A DNA stretch of 64,000 bases from Aureispira anguillae (GCF_026000115.1 NZ_AP026867.1:4397716-4461715); one strand, 5' to 3'; positions 44,601-53,781 are shown, numbered from the stretch's first letter. The notes: generated from the sequence alone by a model not told the origin. Numbers and translations: made by a program.

Positions 44601-44869
44601 TTTTTACAATAAATGTTGATCAAGTTGCTTCTCCAACCTCAATGATTCGCATTTTTCCTAATCCAACTACTGGAATATTAAACATTGACTATCCATCTTC
44701 TCAGTCCTACCAAATCGTTCTTTACGATAACCTTGGAAGGATTTTATTGAGCAAAAAAGCAGAACAGCAACAAACAGAACTCGATATTTCGGAGATAAAT
44801 CCAGGGATTTATTTTGTCACCATCTATAATCAGGAAAAATCTATTGTTCGCAAGATAATCAAAAATTAA
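41657..44869 (+). CDS. T9SS-exported propeller-repeat protein with CARDB/DUF7619-like part
   Basis: The 1070-residue protein has a signal peptide (ends ~25 at SLAQ). Residues ~30-490 hold about eight repeats of the form NVYIGG...DFDPG with INxxG (SBBP-like beta-propeller). A small beta-sandwich (SCFLDLNQNCQKE) and CARDB-like domains follow. A segment at ~840-970 (SYDPNDKRG, then YVIRFQNTGTDTAFNIVI) is of the DUF7619 type. The C-terminus is a T9SS type A sorting domain (IFPNPTTGILNID). It is exported to the surface, probably for adhesion or binding. A terminator follows. Confidence 0.85.
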   Translation: MKLLKSAHYCALLFLLLFSKTASLAQEVNIEWTATIGNIHQFSDRTESIVSDEHGDIYVLGMFQDTVDFDPHIGVHNLTASNRSLFIQKINEQGQLIWVKKFEGTGRAWGFDLVADQQGSIYILGEFRGTVDFDIGSGIFNLTSIGTDADIFFAKLDLNGNLSWVKHIIGNDFLTASAIDVDNNGNVYIGGAFQGTADFDPGPGTANMTPAVPSSYESFAAKYDANGHLVWAKSYGGYTSDELNDLTVDNNGNVLATGYFNTTADFDPGVGTYHLTSEGNSDIYILKLDTNGNFVWASSLGTNSDDQGLALVTDAANNVYITGMAKLTLHDIDPGPGMHPVFGHGGEECFLLKLDAAGNFSWGKVIGGPNDDKGISMAIDAFDNIYLSGIFQDSMEVIVGLDTNKLHVFSQGIYDDDGFILKLNTSGDIIWGKSVGAHVAHTDSENNICIDNKANVYLASSFWGPSSFTPLGGHQSTPHGGWDIFLMKLNQDNLVGSCFLDLNQNCQKESHEIGLEGRRLIINPGNIIVQTNRSGLWSADELPAGNYTIVADTTGGWSTTCLTAQPFTVVSPDAYTIVPEMGFVANYPCPAPNISLFAPTLRPGFSNQSVFVRVCNDYNGTDSLQNNYVVVTLHDSLTVQSATVPYTNLGNNSFQVDIGDLKPGECEQFHFRCILSANTTLGSSLCMNAQLFPVDSCALDSIPTATPDSISPCLTPYDWSHLVIRPECNNDTIIFTIINTGDGDMTCFSQVRLFIDGQYIWLDSVQLQSGQSQQFIFPGDGRTWRLEVDQHPFHPGTSLPSATIELCGDGSNWTPDLVNILPQNDADPIIDIFCGVVQGSYDPNDKRGFPLGVGPTHDILPGQDLEYVIRFQNTGTDTAFNIVILDTLSSHFDLLSVQSGVSSDDYSFELLGNGVLKWTFSNIMLPDSNVNEPLSHGFVTFKVAQAPNLPNGTVLLNKAAIYFDFNLPIITNSAHHTIHKKVFTINVDQVASPTSMIRIFPNPTTGILNIDYPSSQSYQIVLYDNLGRILLSKKAEQQQTELDISEINPGIYFVTIYNQEKSIVRKIIKN

Positions 44870-44913
44870 GCTTCGCTTTTTCTGTATTGGATAAGCATTG
44901 ATCTAAAAACAAA

Positions 44914-44945
44914 AAGCCTCTAAAGGAAATAACCTTTAGGGGCTT
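44914..44945. terminator. Convergent terminator
   Basis: A 13-bp stem with one mismatch (44914-44926 with 44933-44945) has a T run on the minus strand (TTTTTG). It lies between the ends of two convergent genes and serves best for the minus-strand PKD gene. Confidence 0.7.
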
Positions 44946-44994
44946 CTCTAAAACGCCTTGATGGACAGTGTATTTAAAACACGATCCCCAGTTG

Positions 44995-47079
44995 TTATTC
45001 TTCGCAGACTAAAGTTTGAACATAACCATTAACAACCAAGTCTGGTCCATAACTACAAAAATGTGTAAAATCGCAAGTTCCTTTAAAGGCAAAATTATCT
45101 TCAGAAGGCCAATAATTGCCGTATTCAAATCTTCTTTCTGTTCCTGTATTGGTAAGGTCTTGATAGTTATTCCAAGCCAACTGGCATTCACCACTAATTA
45201 ATTTTGGGCAATGATTAGACCCTACATCAACATCGTGATTGGCTTTCACTTTTTTCATTTTTCCTTTAGCATTTCTTTTGTATAAGCTTTGCTGCCCTCC
45301 CACTCTTTTGAGCACTCTTCCTCTTATAATATCTTTGTATTTAAACTCATAATAATTGGATCCAACTGTATAAGGAAGTTCTTTATCTTTTTCCTTGGCT
45401 TTCTTGTCGCAACAACCTGAAACAGGTGTGGCAACATCTGTCAACGTTATATCCTCAGTATAAAAGACAGAAAAGCAACCATCGTCCCAAGTTGCTTCAA
45501 CTTGTACATAGTATTTTCCAATTCCACCAGCATCATAATCTATATTGTCATTGACAGAATTTATTGTCGCCACCAAATTATAGCTAACACCACCATTGGT
45601 TGTCTTGTACACCTTATAGACATAACTAAAAACTTCGTTTCCAGGCAGTGCAGGGGTAACATCTGGATTGGCATAAATGGTAAAAATATAGTCATTGGTA
45701 TTATAATCGACAATCGAAGGGAAAATTTCGCAATCCAAATTCCCACCTCTCATACGTGGTTCCTGTATTGTAATTTCTGTTTTGTGTCTGTGCCAACAAC
45801 CACAATCGGTACTAAATGAAGTCAAAATAACATTGTAAGTTCCATAGGCAGAATAAGTATGAACAGGATTGGTCAAAAAGCTTCCTGTACCATCTCCAAA
45901 ATCCCAATACTGGTGAACAGCAGTAGGGTCAGGCACATTTGTAAAATTCGTTGTATTGTCAAATTGAACAGATTTGTCATTGGCTAGTGTGTACAAATTG
46001 GCAATATAATTCGACTTAGGGCAGGTTTCAATAATATTGATTGTTTGAAGCGCTGTATTGTAATTAATATCTGTACTTGGATCCGTTCCAATCGGGTCAA
46101 ACTCTTGGGGATTATAAGCAGCATAAGCAGTAGGAATACTTTGGTTAATGGTTGTCATACTAATTCCCTGAGCAGTTTCTGAGAGCGTTGGAATCGTTAC
46201 ATTTCCATTTCCGTCCACAGCTTGCAAATCATTATAAGCAACATTCATAGATGCCTTGAACATAATTTCTTTGCAATCGGTATATGCCTTTAAAAGATGC
46301 CCATCAATATAAACTTCGTATTTTTCATTTCTTATCAATCGCTCAAAATCAGTTTTAAGGACGCAGTCGTCAAAACGTCGATCGGTAACACTCATTCCAG
46401 CATTTAAATCCTGAATGTTTTTATTGACCATATATTCATACGTTGACTTATACGTAGGAAATAGCTTCAAAAAGTCTTCATAAACATAATCCATTCGATC
46501 CAAAAGATCATCGTCTGCTTCCAAAATACCTGTCTTATCTGCCATTGATAAGTTCGTCATTCCCGTTACTTTTTCTCTAACATCGTAAGAAAATGGCACA
46601 TTGGTTCTCAAAATAGTTGTGACAAAGGTATTGGGGAAATTTACTTGTCGATGAACATCAAGCATTTTTTCTAGTACAACATCGCTAAGGGGATGTGAAT
46701 TTTCCAACAAAAGTTGCAAGTTTTGCAAATTAACGCCATTGTTACTTGACTGGCTTCCCGATGCAAATCCATGAGTAAGCACCTTTTCTAATTCTGTTAT
46801 AATTTGAGTGGTATTTCCTCTATCGTACGGATTCTGATTGCTTAAATATTCCTGTAATCGATAGACATCGTCCAGTGAATTAAAGACCAATACATCGTGT
46901 TGGGCATTATAACTAACAATAGATTGTAGATCGTTGTGATTAAGTCTAAAGCCAGAGGAACTTTCTTTCGTTGATGTTTTAGAAGCATTTAGATGTTCTT
47001 CTAAGTTGGCTTCTTTGGAGCAAGCCCAAATCCCGAAAATTGTCACCATAGCGACAATTAGATACATTACATTTTTCAT
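44995..47079 (-). CDS. PKD-domain lipoprotein
   Basis: I start at the ATG at 47079 (694 residues), because MKNVMYLIVAMVTIFGIWAC gives a clean signal peptide with lipobox IWAC; the longer frame from 47133 adds an unlikely leader. The middle carries a PKD domain (HQYWDFGDGTGSFLTNPVH, then YGTYNVIL). The C-terminal ~130 residues are Lys-rich (CCDKKAKEKDKELPY). It is anchored in the envelope and probably faces the surface. Specific function unknown. Confidence 0.75.
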   Translation of the reverse strand: MKNVMYLIVAMVTIFGIWACSKEANLEEHLNASKTSTKESSSGFRLNHNDLQSIVSYNAQHDVLVFNSLDDVYRLQEYLSNQNPYDRGNTTQIITELEKVLTHGFASGSQSSNNGVNLQNLQLLLENSHPLSDVVLEKMLDVHRQVNFPNTFVTTILRTNVPFSYDVREKVTGMTNLSMADKTGILEADDDLLDRMDYVYEDFLKLFPTYKSTYEYMVNKNIQDLNAGMSVTDRRFDDCVLKTDFERLIRNEKYEVYIDGHLLKAYTDCKEIMFKASMNVAYNDLQAVDGNGNVTIPTLSETAQGISMTTINQSIPTAYAAYNPQEFDPIGTDPSTDINYNTALQTINIIETCPKSNYIANLYTLANDKSVQFDNTTNFTNVPDPTAVHQYWDFGDGTGSFLTNPVHTYSAYGTYNVILTSFSTDCGCWHRHKTEITIQEPRMRGGNLDCEIFPSIVDYNTNDYIFTIYANPDVTPALPGNEVFSYVYKVYKTTNGGVSYNLVATINSVNDNIDYDAGGIGKYYVQVEATWDDGCFSVFYTEDITLTDVATPVSGCCDKKAKEKDKELPYTVGSNYYEFKYKDIIRGRVLKRVGGQQSLYKRNAKGKMKKVKANHDVDVGSNHCPKLISGECQLAWNNYQDLTNTGTERRFEYGNYWPSEDNFAFKGTCDFTHFCSYGPDLVVNGYVQTLVCEE

Positions 47080-47340
47080 AAACTTCGTTTTGATTATTGT
47101 TTTTCTACTTTCAAAGAAAGGAAGAATAACCAAACGATTTAGAGCTAATCCATATTTGTAGTTATTGAGTATTTATTCGTCTAAATTTAACCTTTTCTTC
47201 TTTTTTAATGTGGAACGATTAGGGGCTAAAATCAACAACATTTTTAAGCAACGTTTATTGTGTTAATAAGAAAAATCATATATTCATATCTCCTTTAGTA
47301 TGAAAACAATTTTATAACCCTACAACATGTTATTATCAAA

Positions 47341-47862
47341 ATGGAAAATCACATTCTTGATGAAAATTTCAAAAATTCCATCAACCAAAAAGAAGTTGAC
47401 ATCATAAACATTAACAAATTTACGATTCTATACCTCTTAAGTTTTGGTTTATATGGCTTTTGGTGGACCTACAAAGTTTGGCGCTTTTTTAAAGAAAAAG
47501 ATGAATTAGATATTATTCCAGGAGCTCGTGCCTTTTTTTCTATATTATTCCTCCATGCTCTTTTTGAGAACATTCAAAAATATGCTAAGTCCAATCATTA
47601 TACAGAAACCTATTCGAGTACGATCTTGTTTATCGCTTTTGTAGCCATTAATATGCTAAGCCGCTTACCCGATCCCTTTTGGTTGGTATCGTTGCTAGGA
47701 TTTATTCCCTTTATGCCTCCACTAAAAGCTTATAATTATAGCGTACAAAATTCGGACGACTACAGAGCTATTGAAAAAGAAGGATTCAACTCTAGACAAC
47801 TTATTGTCCTCCTTTTAGGGCTTATTTTGTGGATGTTAATTCTTGTTGGTATATTTATGTAG
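47341..47862 (+). CDS. DUF4234-like membrane protein
   Basis: The 173-residue protein has about four membrane spans. The first reads LYLLSFGLYGFWWTYKVWRF, close to the start of DUF4234 proteins (SFGLYG..W). Function of the family is unknown. It stands alone between divergent and co-directional genes. Confidence 0.65.
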   Translation: MENHILDENFKNSINQKEVDIININKFTILYLLSFGLYGFWWTYKVWRFFKEKDELDIIPGARAFFSILFLHALFENIQKYAKSNHYTETYSSTILFIAFVAINMLSRLPDPFWLVSLLGFIPFMPPLKAYNYSVQNSDDYRAIEKEGFNSRQLIVLLLGLILWMLILVGIFM

Positions 47863-48063
47863 GGCTTCTGAAAATCAGAAAACTATTGCTCTCTGTTTTT
47901 CCCTTCCAATGCACTTTATTATAGATAAAAATCGTTCTAGTATTGTGGGTGTTTCCTTGGGAGGGTAAAGCAGATCCGTAACGATGCAGAATGCTTGTAA
48001 ATTTAAGCCATCATCAATTCTGCATCGCTAAGTTAAAAACTTATAACCAATCCATAGAAGAAT

Positions 48064-48621
48064 ATGGCACCATCAAATAGTATATTAAAAGAAGTTGGGT
48101 TAAAGGAAACCTATTTAATCCATAACAATATGGACGATGTAGACTTTTGGGACAATTTTCAACTGGCTTCAAAAAAACTGAATTACCTCCCTGAGCCCAA
48201 AGACTTGATGATTGCGTTCTTTAAAGCATTTCCTAAGTCATTTTTAATATTATTACACACCAGAGAGTTTATTGCCAAGCGTTTGAAGTTAAAAACGGCT
48301 CCAGAATCAGACAAAAAGTCACGCATGGAAAAATTGCATGCTTTTCAGGGGAATATTGGCGAGCGTGTTGCTATTTTTGAGGTCTTGGATAAAACAGAAA
48401 TTGAGCTATTAACAGGGCAAAAGGATACACATCTTGACTTCAAATTATCTTTTATTAGCTACAAAACCAATGGCATCACCTACTTGGAACTTGCAACAAC
48501 TGTAATCCTCAACAATAGACTTGGAAAGGCATACTTTTTTATTGTTAAGCCATTTCATAAGTTTTATCTCAAAATAATTCTAAAAAGAATGGAAAACATT
48601 CTAATTCATAAAGATTGGTAA
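48064..48621 (+). CDS. DUF2867-family protein
   Basis: The 185-residue protein matches the DUF2867 pattern: FEVLDKTEIELLTGQKDTHL, then LSFISY and a C-terminal TVILNNRLGKAYFFIVKPFH. The family has no fixed function; it may bind small molecules. Start MAPSNSILKE is supported by the distance to the upstream gene. Single gene. Confidence 0.72.
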   Translation: MAPSNSILKEVGLKETYLIHNNMDDVDFWDNFQLASKKLNYLPEPKDLMIAFFKAFPKSFLILLHTREFIAKRLKLKTAPESDKKSRMEKLHAFQGNIGERVAIFEVLDKTEIELLTGQKDTHLDFKLSFISYKTNGITYLELATTVILNNRLGKAYFFIVKPFHKFYLKIILKRMENILIHKDW

Positions 48622-48703
48622 ATGGTTAATGCTAGCTTTTGGGAATTTTTTTTTTAGATTCAATGTTTACGATTATGAATAATCCTTAACAGAATAACCA
48701 TTT

Positions 48704-49159
48704 ATGCTAGAAAATAACCTTCTTGATGGTGATAAAATAATCGCCTATACAACTGCTGTTCAATCCAAAAAACAAGAAAACGTCCTCCTTCTAATCGCTA
48801 CTTTTTTGGGGGCTGTTGCATGGTATTTAGGTTATCTAGATTCTAGTATTGCTATTGGAGCACTTGTTGGAGGAATGACTGGCTTTTGCTTTACTATTTT
48901 TGATAAAACATTGATCTACTATTATTCGTTAGAGCATCAACAACTGATTTTATATACGATGAATCGTTTTGGAGCTAAAGAGAAAAAAACGCTCCATTTA
49001 AGAAGCATCAAAAGAATTCGTTTGTCCTCCATTTTCATAAATCAAGAAACCAATCTTACAATTGAGCCGCACTCTGGAACTCGTTTAAAATATACCGCTG
49101 TCAAAAGTATTTCCTTTGCTGAACTAAAGAACCTTCAACAACTCATTAAGCCCAATTAG
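48704..49159 (+). CDS. Two-span membrane protein with PH-like domain
   Basis: The 151-residue protein has two membrane spans (~29-60) and then a beta-rich part (YYYSLEHQQLILYTMNRFG) that looks like a bacterial PH-like domain. No family is certain. It lies 82 bp after the DUF2867 gene, on the same strand. Confidence 0.5.
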   Translation: MLENNLLDGDKIIAYTTAVQSKKQENVLLLIATFLGAVAWYLGYLDSSIAIGALVGGMTGFCFTIFDKTLIYYYSLEHQQLILYTMNRFGAKEKKTLHLRSIKRIRLSSIFINQETNLTIEPHSGTRLKYTAVKSISFAELKNLQQLIKPN

Positions 49160-49273
49160 TCTTTACAAGTCTTAATTTCCTTTACAAATGCTTGAATTCC
49201 TGCAAGAATAGATGTATACTTATTCTTATATTTTTAATAAACCTAATTACAGGACAAACTAAAAAACCTGACC

Positions 49274-49882
49274 ATGCCATCACCAATAAACCCACCCACT
49301 ACAAATATTGATCGAATTAAGCTGCCTTTTTCTTTTGATGCCAACAAAATACTAGCCGAAATTGAAGCACTTCAACTCACTCCCTTTGAGTATTACAATG
49401 CAATTCAACTAAGAGCTCCTGCCCACTTTGTGGATACTTCTTTACCCATTCCGCCCCCTGCCAGTGACTATGCAGATGGTTCTTGGACAGATTGGCTGGA
49501 CACCCCCATACTAAAAGCATCTCCCTATTTGATGGAAGTGGTCGATTTTTTTCGAGCACACACTAAGGTTACATTGGTTAGGCTGCTTCGTTTAGCTCCT
49601 CATTCTACGGTAAAAGAACATACCGATCCTACCCTAGCCTTAGAAGTAGAACAATCGGTTATCCGACTTACCATTCCCATTACTCATAATAATGAGGTTA
49701 CGTTTTACCTAAATAACCAACCTGTTCCTATGCAACCAGGAGAATGTTGGTACCTAAAGCTCAATGATCCACATAGGATCGACAATAATGGCTCAACGGA
49801 ACGCATTAACCTAACTATAGATATGATTCCCAATGAATGGGTTCGTTCGACCATAAAAGATAGTTTTGCTAACCATTCTTAG
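49274..49882 (+). CDS. Aspartyl/asparaginyl beta-hydroxylase-like protein
   Basis: The 202-residue protein has the double-stranded beta-helix signature of the Asp/Asn hydroxylase family: KEHTDP (HxD metal pair), GECWYLKLNDPHRIDNNG (second His) and ERINLTID (Arg for 2-oxoglutarate). It would be an Fe(II)/2-oxoglutarate dioxygenase. Its substrate is unknown. It starts MPSPINPPTTNIDRIKLPF. Confidence 0.8.
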   Translation: MPSPINPPTTNIDRIKLPFSFDANKILAEIEALQLTPFEYYNAIQLRAPAHFVDTSLPIPPPASDYADGSWTDWLDTPILKASPYLMEVVDFFRAHTKVTLVRLLRLAPHSTVKEHTDPTLALEVEQSVIRLTIPITHNNEVTFYLNNQPVPMQPGECWYLKLNDPHRIDNNGSTERINLTIDMIPNEWVRSTIKDSFANHS

Positions 49883-49906
49883 TTATTTTATAACCAAAGA
49901 TTTTGG

Positions 49907-51343
49907 CTATCCACCACAATGTTCTAACAAAGCTTCACTCGCCTTTTCATAGCCCATGTCCTTAGCCTTGCTGTAATCCATGCAAGCCGCTTTTGTATTG
50001 CCAGCTTTCCGCTTGGCCTGTGCTCGATAATAATAGGCTTCTCCATCTGTTGAGCCTTGCTTAATCAATTTTGTATAATCTTGAATAGCTCCTTTAAAAT
50101 CATATAAAAGATATTTTGCAGTAGCACGTTCTTTTATTGCGGCAAGGAGTTGGGGCTCCAACAGAAGTGCTTTATCAAAATCTTGAATCGCACTTTTATA
50201 TTTTTCGTTTTTGCATTGTGCCATAGCTCTAAAATAATAGGCATTTGCATGGTTTTCATCCAACCTAATTACCTTTGACAAATCCTTAATCGCTCCATCG
50301 TAATCTCCTTGCTCTAATTTGGTAGACCCTCTATAAAAATAAGCCCTTATATCATCTGGAGCTATGGCTAGGGCTTTGTCGTAATCTAGGATTGCTGCGT
50401 TGTGATTATTAGATGCACCATTTGCCAATCCCCTATTGATATAAGCCTCTGTATAGTTAGGATTTAAACTAATCGAATAATCATAATCCTGAATTGCGGC
50501 TGCATATTCTTTCATTTTAACTTTTACCAAAGCTCGTTGATTATAAATAAGCGTATTTTGAGGTGTTAAACTCACAGCCTTATTATAATCGTTCACTGCT
50601 CCTTGATAATTTTTTAACCATTCTTTAGAAGCTGCCCGATTCAGGTAAATTGAAACATGATCAGGATTCAGTGCGATTGCTTTGTCAAAATCAAAGGTTG
50701 CCCCTTCGTGATTGTTCATTTTCACCTTAGTGTAGGCTCTTTTGGCATATACTTCTGGTTCTTTAGGAGTCATTTCAAGCGCTTTGTTATAATCTGCTAA
50801 GGCCTTATCATAGTCTGTCATTGCATCATAAACCTTTCCTCTTACCAAAAAAGCCTGAGGATCTCCAGCATAAATTTCTATGGAACGATTAAGTTGGTCT
50901 AATGCAGCAGGATAGTCTTTTAACGCAGCTAAACAATTTCCCATCCCTACATAGGCATAAGAATTCATTTCATTGCTCATGATCGCATTTTTAAAATCAG
51001 CGATTCCGCCCTTGTAGTCCCCCAATCCTACTTTGCTTCTCCCTCTACTATAATAAATATTAATAAATTGAGGGTTTAAACCAACGACTCGCTCAAAATC
51101 AGCCAAGGCATTTGTATAATCTCCTATACTCATATAAGTCAACCCTCGACCATAAAAAGCATACGTATAACTTTTTTTGGCGGCAATAGCTTTGGTATAA
51201 TAAGCAATAGCTTCCTCAAATTTCCCCAATTCGTATTTAGAAGTTGCTGTGGTATAGAATTCTTTCTCTGATTGAGCCTGCAACAAATTTGCCCAACAAA
51301 AAAGAAGAAAAAAAAGTAAACTACAATTGTTTCCAGTTTGCAT
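49907..51343 (-). CDS. Secreted TPR-repeat protein
   Basis: I start at the ATG at 51343 (478 residues, MQTGNNCSLLFFLLFCWANL), as this gives a clean signal peptide; a start at 51367 adds 8 residues. The rest is about 12-13 tetratricopeptide repeats with A-Y-YNRG/DYDKAL type pairs. It is exported to the periplasm or surface and binds other proteins. It ends with KACMDYSKAKDMGYEKA, a Sel1-like cap. Partner unknown. Confidence 0.82.
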   Translation of the reverse strand: MQTGNNCSLLFFLLFCWANLLQAQSEKEFYTTATSKYELGKFEEAIAYYTKAIAAKKSYTYAFYGRGLTYMSIGDYTNALADFERVVGLNPQFINIYYSRGRSKVGLGDYKGGIADFKNAIMSNEMNSYAYVGMGNCLAALKDYPAALDQLNRSIEIYAGDPQAFLVRGKVYDAMTDYDKALADYNKALEMTPKEPEVYAKRAYTKVKMNNHEGATFDFDKAIALNPDHVSIYLNRAASKEWLKNYQGAVNDYNKAVSLTPQNTLIYNQRALVKVKMKEYAAAIQDYDYSISLNPNYTEAYINRGLANGASNNHNAAILDYDKALAIAPDDIRAYFYRGSTKLEQGDYDGAIKDLSKVIRLDENHANAYYFRAMAQCKNEKYKSAIQDFDKALLLEPQLLAAIKERATAKYLLYDFKGAIQDYTKLIKQGSTDGEAYYYRAQAKRKAGNTKAACMDYSKAKDMGYEKASEALLEHCGG

Positions 51344-51666
51344 GGAATAAATTTTAAATGATCTCATTTATTTTTGAATAACGATTCTGCTTAGTTACTT
51401 ATTGGTACAATTATCAAACCATTATGTGCTTCATAACTTTAAAAAGAGCGCCAATATACTACATTATTTGTGAGAACACTCCCTAAAAGATTAGACTTTA
51501 TCCATCTAAAATTAAGAGGAAGCCTATTTAAAAAATGGAAAAATAAGATCAGCTATTATTTTTAGCTCTTTTGTCATAAAACAGTCAAAAAGATAAGATT
51601 ACAGGGCATAAAAATATTTTTTTCTATCTCTTTCTTCATTTTCTTTCTTTTTTCAAAAAAAACTTC

Positions 51667-51736
51667 TATATTTGGAGTTCATGGGTTTTAGGGTTTAGTT
51701 TTCTGGTCAAGTTGTTTCGGCAACTTGGCCTTTTTT
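51667..51736 (+). ncRNA. Candidate short RNA with promoter box and terminator
   Basis: TATATTTG (51667-51674) fits the -7 box. About 30 bp downstream, GGTCAAGTTG (51705-51714) pairs with CAACTTGGCC (51721-51730) around the loop TTTCGG and is followed by six T: a textbook terminator with no gene upstream. Transcription could give an RNA of only ~55 nt. No -33 TTTG is present, which weakens the call. Elsewhere the gap 51344-52036 shows only a hairpin near 51898-51917 and the terminator at 51955. Confidence 0.4.
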
Positions 51737-51954
51737 GTTCTAGAAGCACTCCTTTTAATAGTACACACAGAATACCAATCGTTTACTCTTTTTATACCAC
51801 TACTATCCCCTTGAAAAAGTTATTAAAAAAAAGATTTGTACGTTGAAACTTTTGGTACTTTTTTTGAGTTATAAAAAATAAGATTAATTGCACAATATAC
51901 TTTTGCAAAAAAGTATACTACTTTTCTTCTGCTCGGTTTGACTCCAACAAAAAA

Positions 51955-51981
51955 GCAATTAAGTATCAACCACTTAATTGC
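51955..51981 (-). terminator. Probable terminator of nadC operon
   Basis: GCAATTAAGT (51955-51964) pairs with ACTTAATTGC (51972-51981). On the minus strand the stem is followed by six T. It is ~220 bp past the ABA4-like stop, with a small plus-strand frame in between. Confidence 0.6.
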
Positions 51982-52036
51982 ATTTTCCATATCAATATAT
52001 GTATCCTTATTTCATCATTATAAAACATAAAATCTT

Positions 52037-52186
52037 ATGCTAATTTTGAGTCTATTCTTTGCGGTTGTCCTAATACATATAGGCAAAGAAATCTCGGAAC
52101 AAGGTGTAAGCATTTATCAAAACCCTAGATTCTGGGTTCAAGTAGTTACGATTATGCTCATCACCTATGTAACCACGATGACCTAA
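52037..52186 (+). CDS. 49-residue two-span membrane protein
   Basis: The frame begins MLILSLFFAVVLIHIGKE and ends VTIMLITYVTTMT. Two hydrophobic segments surround a polar middle (KEISEQGVSIYQNPR). It starts with ATG after an AT-rich leader and lies antisense to the nadC operon's 3' end. The even codon use and two clean spans make a real gene plausible. Confidence 0.45.
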   Translation: MLILSLFFAVVLIHIGKEISEQGVSIYQNPRFWVQVVTIMLITYVTTMT

Positions 52187-52203
52187 CTAAAGATGTATTT
52201 ATC

Positions 52204-52638
52204 TTATCTTTTTTTTGAAGAGGCAAAAAACTGACGGAACACCCAATATAAAACAAATCCCAAAGGACCGTACATCAAGGTAAGTACCAAACAAGGCACA
52301 AGTAGATAATGTGGGAGTCCGTTTTTCTGTGCATCGACAGACTCCCACATTCCTACAAACAAGTCAAAAGCAAGATAATGTATCCAACCTATTAACATTA
52401 CCTCATCTCGCCCAAAAGCTGTTTTGATAGCTTCCAAAGAAGAAAAATCTATTCCATTATTACCAGTTGTTCCCAAATCATTAATTAACAATACAAAATA
52501 AGCCAGCCCTAAAAATAACACTGGAAACTTCCACTCTATCATACGTTGCGTTCCTTTCCACTTAGGTAGAAATAACAACAAAGCCCAAGGTAGCAAAATA
52601 GCCCCATTAAAAATTTTAAATAAAAGTTGACTGTCCAT
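52204..52638 (-). CDS. ABA4-like (DUF4281) membrane protein
   Basis: The 144-residue protein has four membrane spans and the motifs WIHYLAFDLFVGMWE and PCLVLTLMYGPLGFVLYW typical of the ABA4-like family. In plants ABA4 is needed for neoxanthin; in bacteria the role is not known. It lies 49 bp after nadC and is likely co-transcribed. Confidence 0.82.
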   Translation of the reverse strand: MDSQLLFKIFNGAILLPWALLLFLPKWKGTQRMIEWKFPVLFLGLAYFVLLINDLGTTGNNGIDFSSLEAIKTAFGRDEVMLIGWIHYLAFDLFVGMWESVDAQKNGLPHYLLVPCLVLTLMYGPLGFVLYWVFRQFFASSKKR

Positions 52639-52687
52639 CTTGTATAAATTATTCTAAACTAACTGACCTTATTGGAAAAACTCTTTA

Positions 52688-53539
52688 CTATTTCTTTTTG
52701 AGGCTTAAATCCATACTCTTAAAAGAATGGGTTAGCGCACCAACAGATATAAAATCTACTCCTGTTTCTGCATAAGCTCGAACTGTTTCTAAAGTGATTC
52801 CTCCCGATGCCTCTACTTCAAATTTTCCATTGATTAGCTCAACAGCTTTGCGCATGGTTTCTGTATCAAAATTGTCCAGCATAATACGGTTGATTTTTCC
52901 GACAGCTAATGCCTCCTCCAATTCTTTCATATCTCTTACTTCAAGTGTAATTTCTAAGGCTAAATCATTAGCGGCAAGATATTGTTCTGTTTGCAAAACA
53001 GCTTGAGTAATCGTTCCACAAAAATCAATGTGATTGTCTTTTATCATTATTCTATCGTACAAGCCCGTTCGATAATTTGTAGCCCCTCCAATACGAACAG
53101 CCCATTTTTCTAAAAAGCGCAATAAAGGCGTTGTTTTTCGAGTGTCCAAAATTTGCACTTTTAACCCTTCAACGGCATCTACAAATTGACGAGATAAGGT
53201 CGCAATTCCGCTCATTCGCTGCATAGCATTTAAGACCAAACGTTCTGCTTTTAGAATCGCCTGGCTCTTTCCCCTTACCTCAAAAGCCACATCACCATAT
53301 TTAACAGGACTTCCTTCTTCTATAAAAATATCAATTTCAAACGTTGGGTCTACGTGATAAAATATTTTTTTTGCCAACTCCACCCCTGCAAGAATCCCAT
53401 TGTCCTTCACCAATAATTTTGCACTTCCTACTGCCTCAGCAGGCACACAAGCCAAAGAAGTATGATCCCCATCACGGACATCTTCATCTAAGGCATTAAC
53501 AATAAAATTCTGAAGTTCTTGTGCATCAATCTTATCCAT
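52688..53539 (-). CDS. nadC: Nicotinate-nucleotide pyrophosphorylase (quinolinate PRTase)
   Basis: The 283-residue protein is a full-length NadC: NAMQRMSGIATLSRQF, LDTRKTTPLLR, RIGGATNYRTGLYDRIMIKDNH, MLDNF and EASGGITLE at the expected places. It converts quinolinate and PRPP to nicotinate mononucleotide in de novo NAD synthesis, in the cytoplasm. It is preceded by a clear promoter and followed by the ABA4-like gene. Confidence 0.96.
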   Translation of the reverse strand: MDKIDAQELQNFIVNALDEDVRDGDHTSLACVPAEAVGSAKLLVKDNGILAGVELAKKIFYHVDPTFEIDIFIEEGSPVKYGDVAFEVRGKSQAILKAERLVLNAMQRMSGIATLSRQFVDAVEGLKVQILDTRKTTPLLRFLEKWAVRIGGATNYRTGLYDRIMIKDNHIDFCGTITQAVLQTEQYLAANDLALEITLEVRDMKELEEALAVGKINRIMLDNFDTETMRKAVELINGKFEVEASGGITLETVRAYAETGVDFISVGALTHSFKSMDLSLKKK

Positions 53540-53589
53540 GATGTTTTATATTTTTGTATAAACGAATAACACTTATTTTATTTTTTAAA

Positions 53590-53621
53590 CAAAGTTAAGT
53601 AATTTATTTTTTGAACACAAA
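53590..53621 (-). promoter_or_regulatory. nadC promoter
   Basis: On the minus strand TTTG (53621-53618) and TAACTTTG (53597-53590) are 20 nt apart, matching the Bacteroidota sigma pattern. The start of transcription would be ~45 bp upstream of the nadC ATG. Confidence 0.6.
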
Positions 53622-53692
53622 ATTCTTTTGCTTCGTTCCATTCTTTCAAAACTATTTCTTTCCTTCTTTGTTCCTATAATAACTTCTACTTA

Positions 53693-53724
53693 TTTGGAAT
53701 ATGAACATTCAATAATTAGATTTG
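53693..53724 (+). promoter_or_regulatory. bshA promoter
   Basis: TTTG (53693-53696), a 20-nt spacer, and TAGATTTG (53717-53724) match the same pattern. Transcription would start about 50 bp before the bshA ATG at 53782. It is divergent from the nadC promoter. Confidence 0.6.
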
Positions 53725-53781
53725 CAAATATATCTTAACCATTGTATTTTTCTACGCTTAGGCATACAAAACTAGTATAAA

